Source: PNON01 sp964387025
GTDB taxonomy: Bacteria > Chloroflexota > Anaerolineae > Anaerolineales > Anaerolineaceae
Assembly: GCA_964387025.1 (NCBI GenBank)
Contig: CAYLUZ010000005.1
Location: 124,001 to 188,000, forward strand
Direction: 5' to 3'
DNA length: 64,000 nt
Of this stretch, positions 52,608-60,388 are shown piece by piece; position 1 is the first letter of the stretch; each line of letters starts with the position of its first letter. The notes below the pieces were generated by a model. That model was not told where the DNA came from and did not search any database. It saw only the letters and a program-made list of their open reading frames with translations. The translations under genes were made by a program, and so were the position numbers.

Positions 52608-53381
52608 ATGAACCATTACAAGTTGTTACAACCGTTGATCGCTGCGAGTTTGTTTCTCTTATTGCTACCCGGGTGTAGCGCACCTGCAACGCCTTCAGTA
52701 TCGGCAACGCTCGTCCCGCCTAAAGACATGGCAACACTCGTCCCGCCCACAGCAACGCCATCCCCCCCTTCCAATGCCGTTTATTTTGGCACAGTTCAAG
52801 GGAAGAATATAATATTTGTCACACATGATAAAGAGCAAGCACTTTACGAAGGATATTTTTCTTCATACAAGAACCTTGGGAAAGTTTATTGTGGCGGATT
52901 TGATTTCAATTTCAATGATCTTGAGAACCCACGATTATTGTTCTCGATCGACAACATTGATAATTGGATTAGTGTTATTTGTAGCGATGAAAAGGTATTT
53001 GTTTCTGGCGTCAGACAGGAACCCGGTTATGGTGATATTAGCTTCGTGTATGTTGTTAACCCAAAGACGGGAGGCTTCCTAGAAGTGTGGACAGGTGCGC
53101 CTGGTTATGTTGATGAGATTTGGAATAATATTATTGTGATTAAATTATACCCTTGTTACCGTTGTTCTCCTTCTCCCTTGCGTAAAACGGTCTTAGTAAA
53201 TGCAAACACTGGCGCTGAAAAAGAACTTGGTGAGGTAGGAGATGTAAGAATTCTAAATAGTTCGGTAGCTTATCGATACCTTACTCCTCTAGAAGTACCT
53301 TGTGATCCGGGTGAAGGTTGTGATGGGTTCTATCCAGATTATGTACCTGCAGGAGAGTTTGTTTTAGAATCGCTGCCTTGA
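52608..53381 (+). CDS. Lipoprotein of unknown function (cassette)
   Basis: 257 residues from the ATG at 52608, preceded by aaaggag. Signal peptide and lipobox LLPGC at about residue 20, then a Pro/Thr/Ser-rich linker with a repeated ATLVPPK/T element (two copies of TLVPP), and a globular beta-rich domain (AVYFGTVQGKNIIFVTHDKE, KVFVSGVRQEPGYGDISFVY, VVNPKTGGFLEVWTGAPGYV). Two Cys pairs near the end may form disulphides (YPCYRCSP, VPCDPGEGCDG). The propeller-like pattern recalls the lipoprotein at 40439. Bracketed by GTTGGGC at 52556 and GCCCAAC at 53395. Confidence 0.82.
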   Translation: MNHYKLLQPLIAASLFLLLLPGCSAPATPSVSATLVPPKDMATLVPPTATPSPPSNAVYFGTVQGKNIIFVTHDKEQALYEGYFSSYKNLGKVYCGGFDFNFNDLENPRLLFSIDNIDNWISVICSDEKVFVSGVRQEPGYGDISFVYVVNPKTGGFLEVWTGAPGYVDEIWNNIIVIKLYPCYRCSPSPLRKTVLVNANTGAEKELGEVGDVRILNSSVAYRYLTPLEVPCDPGEGCDGFYPDYVPAGEFVLESLP

Positions 53382-53757
53382 ACTGTAATTTTCCGCCCAA
53401 CTCTGTTCACTCCAGTGCTCGCATAGCGTCCTTGGAGCAAGGAAGTCGGTAGGGTGCGTTCGTAACGCACCTTATTCATTTATCACAAACTACTCTATTG
53501 TGATTAAAGATCACCCGCAAAGACTGCCAGGTTGACGATATCGCAAGGGTTATATGCAGCTTCGAACGTCCAATCTGGATGCAATTAGGTCAGCCATTTG
53601 ATATACTTAAGATACTATTGTAGCAACTCAATTCCAAATCAGGTTGAGCTGGTCAACTCACAAGATACTCATGGATGGGAATAAAACTGGGTAATTGGTG
53701 TACTTATCCGCACCGGTTTTGGTGATTTACAATCGTATTTTTTGAATGGTGATATTT
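53382..53757. repeat. Array spacer (GCCCAAC start, palindrome, core copy 13)
   Basis: GCCCAAC at 53395-53401, 13 bases after the lipoprotein stop, then 'ctctgttcactccagtgctc', palindrome 53453-53471, 'gattaaagatcacccgcaaa' and core repeat 53531-53612, in which the box reads TTTGATATACTTAAG. After it there is no GTTGGGC end, only AT-rich DNA and 'ttatccgcaccggttt' at 53706. Confidence 0.82.
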
Positions 53758-54780
53758 ATGAAAACGAGAGTCGCATTTACTTATGGCCAAGGTAACATCC
53801 AACTTAGCGAACTTGATCTACCGCGAATCGAACCTAAAGGATTAATAATTCGAGTCGAAGCTACTGGTATTTGTGGATCAGACAGCCGAATGTATTTTAC
53901 GGGACTAACTCCACGATATATCAATCCGGTAGTACTTGGACATGAGTTCAGCGGGCGAGTGTATAGACTTGGTAAAGAACAGACTGAATTTAATATTGGC
54001 GACCTCGTTACAATAGCCCCAATTATTCCATGCATGAGATGCGTACCTTGTTTGGAAGGAAACGACAATCTGTGTGAAAACGGTATTGTTATAGGTTGTA
54101 ATTCTCATGGAGCGATGGCTGAGTATTTTTATGTACCTCAACATATGGTAGAGGTTGGCGGTGTAGTAAAAGTTCCTCTATCTGTAAATGCACATACAGC
54201 AGCAATGTCAGAGTTAGTTGGTAGTTGCTTGAATGGATGGCAAAAGATAGGTATTGAGCCAGGTAATAATGTAGTTATTATTGGAGATGGTCCGATTGGA
54301 TTAACTTTTCTTCAATTAGCCAGGAACCTGGGGGCAGGTTGGGTTGGCATGGTTGGACATAGAGCAGCAAGGTTAAAAATGGCAACGGAGTTAGGAGCTG
54401 ATGATGTGCAGATCAGCGCAGAACAGGAAATTATCAGCAATTTTGGTCAAAGGATCGATAGAATCGTTATTGCGACCTCAAATATTAGTGTATTAAATGA
54501 ATCGTTTGGGATTATTAAAGATGGGGGTTCAATTCTGCTCTTTAGCGGATACCCTAATGGCAGTACATACAGCCTCGATTTAAACAGATTGCATTACAAG
54601 CAACTTCACTTACACGGGGCAATTGATTGCACAATAAAAACTTTTAGACAGGCCGTTAAACTACTTCCTGACCTTCAAATGGAGAAACTAATTTCTCGTT
54701 CATATCCTTTAGATCAAGTTGTTTCTGGGTTTCTTGCGACCAAAGAGCCATCGGTAAATAAAATCGTAATAGTACCGTAA
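53758..54780 (+). CDS. Zinc-dependent medium-chain alcohol/sorbitol-type dehydrogenase
   Basis: 340 residues from the ATG at 53758; an alternative ATG at 53746 would add four residues. Catalytic zinc: GICGSD and GHEFSG. Structural zinc: CMRCVPCLEGNDNLC, with the exact C-x2-C-x2-C-x7-C spacing. Cofactor site: VVIIGDGPIGLTFLQLARN, then a Rossmann strand VGMVGHRAARL. This is the L-threonine/sorbitol/galactitol dehydrogenase branch. The substrate is not defined. Confidence 0.9.
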   Translation: MKTRVAFTYGQGNIQLSELDLPRIEPKGLIIRVEATGICGSDSRMYFTGLTPRYINPVVLGHEFSGRVYRLGKEQTEFNIGDLVTIAPIIPCMRCVPCLEGNDNLCENGIVIGCNSHGAMAEYFYVPQHMVEVGGVVKVPLSVNAHTAAMSELVGSCLNGWQKIGIEPGNNVVIIGDGPIGLTFLQLARNLGAGWVGMVGHRAARLKMATELGADDVQISAEQEIISNFGQRIDRIVIATSNISVLNESFGIIKDGGSILLFSGYPNGSTYSLDLNRLHYKQLHLHGAIDCTIKTFRQAVKLLPDLQMEKLISRSYPLDQVVSGFLATKEPSVNKIVIVP

Positions 54781-55370
54781 TTAGTTTCTAGTTATTTAGA
54801 ATGTGGTGTTACATGTAAGAAGAAGTAGAGGTTTCCTCCGCTCACACCGGTGTTATCATTCCCGAAGCGAAGCTGAGGAGAACCTTGTAGATCAGCGAAG
54901 TTGAATGGGGAGGGGACACCGATCCAATAAGATCACCCGGAAAGACTGTCCGGTTGGCGGTATCGCAAGGATTAAATGCAGCTTCGAACGTCCAGCCAGG
55001 ATGCATTCAAGACAGCCATTTGCTGTACTTAAGATACGTACACACATTAGCTTTCCTGCTCCAAAGCAGAGTTCACGCGTGCCCACTAAATCAATATAAC
55101 TACATTGTTCCATTACACCTATAGTGAGATTCAACACGGAAGTATTACCAATAATTATCTTTTGACCTGCCTGTATTGCTCAATGATTAAGGCATGGATA
55201 TACTAGAACTATCCCAACTCATTCAATATTATCTTCAACAGTCCTCAGAAATGTATTTTGGGTACTAAACAGCCGGGTAATTGAGATTTAAGTTGTCCTT
55301 ATGATCAAAGGTTTTGTGAATTTCGGATAATATGATCTTGCAACCAGGCTTTTGATAAAGGAGGGTAATT
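54781..55370. repeat. Array spacer, 590 bp (core copy 14)
   Basis: Block 'gctcacaccggtgttatcattcc' at ~54840, 'gaagcgaagctgaggag', DUF35-like 'gatcacccggaaagactgtccgg' at ~54930, core repeat 54956-55034 (TTTGCTGTACTTAAG), tail 'gctccaaagcagagttcacgcgtgccc' at ~55062 with no GTTGGGC end. The last 280 bases, up to the aggagg site near 55360, are AT-rich and hold nothing I recognise. Confidence 0.75.
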
Positions 55371-56123
55371 ATGTCTAAGAAATCGTTGGGGGCACTTCTA
55401 CTCCATGGATTTTCGGGGATGCCTATTGGATTAGGTGAATTGGCAAATCATATTGAAAAACTGGGTCTTCCATATCGGTCACCTACATTACGAGGTCATG
55501 GTGCAAACACGCCAAATGCACTTTTAGACGTGAAGTGGACGGATTGGATCTCAGATGCCGAAAAGGCCATGTCGGAAGTTTTGGAGGAAACCGAAAAAGT
55601 AACCATAATCGGTCACAGTATGGGCGGGATGATTGCATTGATACTGGCTGCGAAATATAGTAATAAAATCGACAGCATCATTGTTGCAGGTGGCTCAACG
55701 AAAATAGTATCCCCTTTTGGTCCGGGGCGTCCTTTAAATTTCCTGGCGCCTATCGTTTTGAGATTAAAATCGAAGTGGGATTTGAAACCTGTTTTCACTG
55801 ATCCAAACTCTGTGCGAAATGATACCGGATATGAATGGGTGCCAACAATCACTTTCCTTCAATTGTTTGAATTAATCAAAGAGACTCAAAAGCGTTTACC
55901 AGAAGTCACCGTCCCCACCCTGATTCTACATAGTAAAAATGATTCATCCAACTCTCCCGATGGTGCGCGAATTCTTTACAGCAGTATATCGACACCTGTA
56001 GAAAAGAAGCGACTTGTCTGGTTTGAAAAAACCGAACACGTCATGTTTTTAGATTGCGAGGAAGAAGTGATTATTAAAACTGTGATCGAGTTTATCCAGG
56101 ATCGAATTAATATTGGGATATAA
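55371..56123 (+). CDS. Alpha/beta hydrolase (carboxylesterase/lipase-like)
   Basis: 250 residues. The opening LGALLLHGFSGMPIGLGELA gives the oxyanion H-G region, VTIIGHSMGGMIALILA the G-x-S-x-G nucleophile near residue 85, LILHSKNDSSNSPDGA the acid and KTEHVMFLDCEEE the catalytic His. This matches the Est30/monoacylglycerol-lipase type. The start ATG at 55371 follows aaggagggt. It is likely cytoplasmic. Array gene with its core repeat unusually far upstream (345 bases). Confidence 0.9.
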   Translation: MSKKSLGALLLHGFSGMPIGLGELANHIEKLGLPYRSPTLRGHGANTPNALLDVKWTDWISDAEKAMSEVLEETEKVTIIGHSMGGMIALILAAKYSNKIDSIIVAGGSTKIVSPFGPGRPLNFLAPIVLRLKSKWDLKPVFTDPNSVRNDTGYEWVPTITFLQLFELIKETQKRLPEVTVPTLILHSKNDSSNSPDGARILYSSISTPVEKKRLVWFEKTEHVMFLDCEEEVIIKTVIEFIQDRINIGI

Positions 56124-56389
56124 ATTTGCGCATAATTCGTTCGCGCAGGTGTTTACATCCCCGAAGCTAAGCATAGCGGGGTCTCACCACGCGCGGTTTT
56201 GACCGCAAGGTCTCCATCTTTTTCCAAACCCCTCACTAGCCTAAATGATCATTCCCTTCGGTCACAAAATCCGCGCGGAAGGCTATAAGTTTTATTCTCT
56301 TAATAACCCGCAATGTGGTGTGTTCAGCATAATTTTTGCTTATTGATACTCGGTATAATAGTTGGGTAGCATATTCAAGGAAACAACTG
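56124..56389. repeat. Array spacer (block 'gttcgcgcaggtgt', no core repeat)
   Basis: Contains 'gttcgcgcaggtgtttacatcc' at ~56142, 'gaagctaagcatagcggggtctcacc', 'gttttgaccgcaaggtctcc', and 'cccttcggtcacaaaatccgcgcgg', similar to the DUF35-linked words. It lacks the core repeat and palindrome. AT-rich up to the ATG at 56390. Confidence 0.65.
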
Positions 56390-57265
56390 ATGAAAAAGAT
56401 TGGAAATCTTTTATCCTGGTTTTTTATTCTTTTTATCACTGCTTGCAGTAGTACACGAAATGCTTCATTCTCTCCGACCGAAACACATCAGGGCAGTATT
56501 GCAGAGTTTGAGGGCATGATAGACTTGGGGGTTTACAAGATGTACCTGCACTGCATGGGCTCGGGAATACCAACGGTAATCATGGAAGCTGGATATAATG
56601 ATATCTCTGAGACCTGGTCACTCGTTCAGCCCAAAGTAGCTGCCTTTTCCCGGGTTTGTGCTTATGACCGCATTGGGTTAGGTAAGAGTGACCCCAGCCA
56701 CGAATCTCGAGATAGTTATCAAATAGTCAGAGATTTATATGTTCTCCTCACAAAAGCGGGCATTAGTGGACCTTATGTCCTGGTAGGACACTCGCTAGGA
56801 GGAATGTACATGCGTTTATTTGCTGACCTCTACCAGGAAGAAGTTGATGGCCTGGTTCTGGTAGATAGCGCCCACATCGATGATGCTGAGCATTGTTCAG
56901 CAGTCTTGCCACCCGAGACACCCAACGAGAGCGAAAGTCTCAGATCCATTCGTGAATATTTGGCGAACCCGCTTACCTTCCCCGAAATCCCTGATAAGAT
57001 CTTTGAGCCTGGATCTTTGGGCGATATACCCTTGGTAGTGCTTTCCGTTCCCAAGCAACAACGGGCTGAAGACCTTCCAGCTGGTTTTCGCGATGCCATG
57101 GACCAGATTTGGGTTGATCTGCAGGAAGAATGGGCTTTGATTTCGACTCGCAGCACCCATATCCTTGTTTATGAAAGCAGTCACTTTATCCAAAAGGACC
57201 AGCCTGATCAGGTTATCAATGCGATTCTCCAGGTTATCGATGAGGCGCGTCGCGAATATAAATAA
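56390..57265 (+). CDS. Lipoprotein alpha/beta hydrolase
   Basis: 291 residues from the ATG at 56390 (aagga site; the earlier frame start at 56336 lies in spacer). Signal peptide with lipobox LFITAC at about residue 17. The hydrolase has VCAYDRIGLGKSD, GPYVLVGHSLGGMYMRLFAD with the G-x-S-x-G serine, LVDSAHID and a terminal ESSHFIQKDQPDQVI with the catalytic His. It is a membrane-anchored relative of the preceding hydrolase but not a close copy. Probably an esterase; substrate unknown. Confidence 0.9.
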   Translation: MKKIGNLLSWFFILFITACSSTRNASFSPTETHQGSIAEFEGMIDLGVYKMYLHCMGSGIPTVIMEAGYNDISETWSLVQPKVAAFSRVCAYDRIGLGKSDPSHESRDSYQIVRDLYVLLTKAGISGPYVLVGHSLGGMYMRLFADLYQEEVDGLVLVDSAHIDDAEHCSAVLPPETPNESESLRSIREYLANPLTFPEIPDKIFEPGSLGDIPLVVLSVPKQQRAEDLPAGFRDAMDQIWVDLQEEWALISTRSTHILVYESSHFIQKDQPDQVINAILQVIDEARREYK

Positions 57266-57657
57266 CTTCTATTTATACAAGTAAATTGGAAAATATCGCC
57301 CACCTTAATGGTTATTTCAATGTCTTCTGTATAATTTAATTTTCTACCCAACACCTCCATTCACACCGGGTTATTATCCATGCAGCGAAGCGGAGAATCA
57401 TCGAAGATCCCCGGAATGAAATGAGGGGACGAATGGTTTTTCCGGGGCGTGGTTTTAGCCGCCAGGTCTATGTAGTTTTTCCAAGCTCCTTCAAAGGTAG
57501 GGATAGTCACCCGCAAGATCCGCACGGACGGCAATGAACGCGGCACCCTGGTGTACGGCTAAACTCAGTTCCTTTTAGTTGCAAGTCCATGCCCTCCCCA
57601 GCGCCAGTAATGCAAACCGTTAGGCGCACAAAACCAAAGTCATGAGCGAGAAAAATT
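57266..57657. repeat. Array spacer with DUF35 fragment carrying synonymous changes
   Basis: ACCCAAC (RYYYAAC) at 57346-57352, 'ccattcacaccgggttattatcc', 'gcgaagcggagaatcatcg' and 'gatccccgg'. A 56-base DUF35 fragment lies at 57506-57561; several codons differ from the local gene only at the third base (GAA for GAG, CGC for CGA, GGC for GGG, GTG for GTA). It ends in a stop after GTACGGC. The tail 'gtaatgcaaacc' ends in GTTAGGC at 57619-57625. Confidence 0.8.
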
Positions 57658-58165
57658 ATGGCTAAAGTTCTGTTGATTATTGCACCTGAACGATTCAGAG
57701 ATGAAGAATTGTTCGTCACAAAAGAAGAACTAGAAAAAGACGGGCACGAGATAGTAATTGCAAGCACGGTCAAGGGAATTTGCCCTGGCTCTCGTGGTGG
57801 TTTTGCAACTGCAACTTTGACTCTGATTGAAGTAAAAACGGAAGATTATGACGCTTTTGTTTTGTGGGCGGCGGCGGGTCAAAGGTATATATTGCAAACG
57901 AAGAAGTTTTCCTTATCGCCATAGAAATGTACAAAAGGAAAACAGTTGTTGCAGCAATTTGTCTTGCTCCAGTGATTCTGGCAAATGCTGGAGTTTTGAA
58001 AGGGAAAAATGCTGCCGTTGCGGGAACTCGACAGAGAACAAGGGAGCAAAATATATGGGACCTGGAGATATTGCAGATGGAAATATTGTTACAGGTAATG
58101 AGTCCAAGAGTTCACGGCTATTTGGACAAAAAATCAACGAACTATTGAAGTCGCATGGTCTTTAA
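57658..58165 (+). pseudogene. DJ-1/PfpI family protein with two frameshifts
   Basis: A DJ-1/PfpI-fold gene, about 169 codons. The N-terminus MAKVLLIIAPERFRDEELFV runs in frame 1 to DYDAFVL near 57858. The middle (VGGGGSKVYIANEEVFLIAI, CLAPVILANAGVLKGKNAA) continues in frame 3, consistent with loss of a T in 'gttttgtgg'. After ~58035 the end (NKGAKYMGPGDIADGNIVTG, FGQKINELLKSHGL) lies in frame 2. The conserved AxCLAP nucleophile elbow is still present. Two shifts suggest a dead gene or base errors. Bracketed by GTTAGGC at 57619 and GCCTAAC at 58239. Confidence 0.85.
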
Positions 58166-58400
58166 GTCTGGTGTAAAATTTCAGCTTATTAGCGGTGTCG
58201 TCTTTTATTTACCATCGAGTCTTGCGTTCTGTGAGTGCGCCTAACACAGCGTGCACAAGACCCTTCGACAGGTTCAGGACAGACAGTATGGGATTCTGGC
58301 ACGATTCCAAGCATTTCTCTACGCCTCAGCATTTTTTAGTCAGGCGGCGCAGGAATAACCTATAATGAATATTTAATTAAGGAGCATCGGGAGATAGCTG
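58166..58400. repeat. Array spacer starting GCCTAAC
   Basis: GCCTAAC at 58239-58245 followed by 'acagcgtgcacaag' is the same 5' module as after rsgA. Then 'cccttcgacaggttcagg' (58260), a word found in many genomes, and 'gattccaagcatttctc'. No core repeat. AT-rich to the ATG at 58401, with an aaggagc site nearby. Confidence 0.75.
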
Positions 58401-59141
58401 ATGAAATCAAGACCACACGAGCTCTTTCAGGGTGGTATCTGGAATATATGGTTGTGGATAGTTCTCGGCATTATCTTCGTGGCTATCAACCTTGGCAATT
58501 CTTCCGAACCCAAGTCACGCTATTGGTTCTCTGAGCTTGCCCTTTATATCCTCATGCTCTCTGGCCTGTGGGCCAACGCGAAATTCGACTTCCGGAAGAA
58601 GCTACCCATCCCAAAGAAGATTGCTCCCGCCGTTTATGTATTTCTAGTCTGGTTGTTCGGAATGATTTTTGAATTGAGCTTGACAGTTACTGGGGAAGGG
58701 GTTGGAGGCTTACACCCAGAGACGTTGCCTTCATTCATCCTTGCCCAAGGCGATTACATTCCGATTGCCATCATATCGTACATCGTCATAAGGAGAACCC
58801 AAGCATCTTTTCGGGAGGTGTTCTTCTTTGCAGCTGGGAAAAGCCTCACGGAAGCCCTTATCTTCACCGGCGTACTTACCTCCTTGCTCTTCTTACCAAT
58901 GTTCTGGATTTCGCCAATCGTAATTGCCTATTACGCTCTTGCATACAGCAGTTTTATTGCTCTTCCCCTGTTGTTTGTCGATGAAGAATTACTATGGCAG
59001 GAGTCCTTCCAAGCACAACGACACTCGATACCCTTTTTTTGGATACTCGGTTTTGTTTTGGCGCTTCTTATCCGTATTTTCTGGGGACTGGTGTATAGTC
59101 CAGTTGTGACTCAGCTACTCCACCTGCCTCCAAATCCATAG
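58401..59141 (+). CDS. Multi-pass membrane protein of unknown function
   Basis: 246 residues with about seven membrane spans, starting MKSRPHELFQGGIWNIWLW. The loop MIFELSLTVTGEGVGGLHPE between spans and the pair AAGKSLTEALIFTGVL are the only polar landmarks. It might be a small transporter or an immunity-type protein, but there is no supporting motif. Array gene without core repeat. Confidence 0.75.
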   Translation: MKSRPHELFQGGIWNIWLWIVLGIIFVAINLGNSSEPKSRYWFSELALYILMLSGLWANAKFDFRKKLPIPKKIAPAVYVFLVWLFGMIFELSLTVTGEGVGGLHPETLPSFILAQGDYIPIAIISYIVIRRTQASFREVFFFAAGKSLTEALIFTGVLTSLLFLPMFWISPIVIAYYALAYSSFIALPLLFVDEELLWQESFQAQRHSIPFFWILGFVLALLIRIFWGLVYSPVVTQLLHLPPNP

Positions 59142-59749
59142 GCGGGATTTTCTACTTGAGGAGACTCAGAAATCAACAGCTACTCATTTAACGCGTATTC
59201 TGTTCGACGAGATCTATTCTGACTTTGTTGCAAACTATCCAAGTAGAATTGACTAATCTTCGGCGGGTCAGAGTGGCTTCCAATGTACCCAAGAAGACCG
59301 TTCGCCGCCTACCCCCGCGGACAGAGTCGTAAATACGGGGACATGTTTAGACCTATGTTTGGCAGTTCACGAAAAATTCTGTAATTCTTACAGATAATCT
59401 GTTCGCGCCGGTGTTACCATCCTTGGAGCAACGCGGAAAGGACCTCCCCGAGCGAGAGGTTTTGACCCCTTAGTGTCCGTCCTTATCCCAAACCCTTCAT
59501 AGGTAGTGATGGTCGCCACAATGTCCGCTTGGACGGCAATACTGCAAGGATTAAATGCAGCTTCGAACGTCCAGCCTGGATGCAATCAGGGCTGACATTT
59601 GCTATACTTAAGATAGTAATGCAAAACAACATTCCTTCAATTCAAACAAAGTCCTCACCTGTTCACCTGAGGGGCAAAACACAAAGTGTTGGGCGGCTTA
59701 TACAAAAGAAAGACACACAAATTCGAAACCCCAAGATGGAGGACATTAA
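59142..59749. repeat. Array spacer, 608 bp (core copy 15, end GTTGGGC)
   Basis: The first 250 bases hold possible remnants (a short open stretch near 59220-59300, TTTGTTGCAAACTATCC) that I cannot name. Then the block 'gttcgcgccggtgttaccatcc' at ~59401, a DUF35-like bridge 'gtcgccacaatgtccgcttggacggc' at 59512, core repeat 59534-59613 (TTTGCTATACTTAAG) and tail ending in GTTGGGC at 59688-59694. This copy visibly joins the DUF35 end to the core repeat. Confidence 0.8.
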
Positions 59750-60118
59750 ATGATTTGTTATAACCATAAAGACAAACAAGCAGTAGCCATTTGTAAGAAT
59801 TGCTTTAAAGCAATCTGTGAAGAATGTGCTATTCCTGACGACAATGGCTTTGCCTGCTCTGAAAAATGCCATCAAGAAATTACTACATATCACTCGATGA
59901 TGGAAAATTCCAAAACATTGTATGGACTGAAGCCAGGGCGAACACCAATTGCTACTATCTTCCTGCTGGTTGGTGGTGTACCCTTCATAATTATGGGGGT
60001 TATCACTATACTTGATGGATTTTGGAATGGGCTTTTCTCATTGGTAATGGGATTAATTATTCTCACACTCGGCATAGTTTCTTACAAAAACATGAGAAAA
60101 ACAGGCATTCGAACCTGA
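59750..60118 (+). CDS. B-box-like zinc finger membrane protein
   Basis: 122 residues. The first 45 hold a treble-clef/B-box type zinc site: CYNHKDKQAVAICKNCFKAI then CEECAIPDDNGFACSEKCHQ, with Cys/His pairs typical of the small B-box zinc finger seen in bacterial membrane proteins. Two membrane spans (about 67-88 and 93-112) follow. Function unknown; such proteins may bind peptides or lipids. Cassette-like gene with a core repeat upstream. Confidence 0.82.
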   Translation: MICYNHKDKQAVAICKNCFKAICEECAIPDDNGFACSEKCHQEITTYHSMMENSKTLYGLKPGRTPIATIFLLVGGVPFIIMGVITILDGFWNGLFSLVMGLIILTLGIVSYKNMRKTGIRT

Positions 60119-60388
60119 GAATTTTTATGCACTTAGTTCACAACATTTCCACCTGCAAAAATGCGCACCCGCTAGACCCGTTCGCGCCAGTGATACCATA
60201 GCGATGTCTCAATCAAGACATCCGGAGCAGCCCAGAAATGGTAGTAGCTGGTGCCTTGAATTTTCTTAATGCCACTCAAAGCTTAAAATTCCGTCTGGCA
60301 ATGATTTTGCACACGAATTACAATTATGAATTAATGTCGCATGCAGACTTCAGTAGTGGGTGCCTGCCTAATAAATTGAAGGAAGAAT
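60119..60388. repeat. Spacer with weak array traces
   Basis: Contains 'cccgttcgcgccagtgatacc' at ~60179, a decayed block, followed by 'caatcaagacatccggagc'. No core repeat or palindrome. The segment 'aaattgaaggaag' supplies the ribosome binding site of the next gene. Nothing else seen. Confidence 0.6.

Noticed and set aside
58260..58277. The word 'cccttcgacaggttcagg' as a specific array signal
   Set aside because: This word, with small variants, is common in many unrelated bacterial genomes; only two copies are seen here.
59210..59370. Possible insertion-sequence or transposase remnant in the spacer
   Set aside because: The open stretches are short and in different frames, with no terminal inverted repeats or transposase motif visible.
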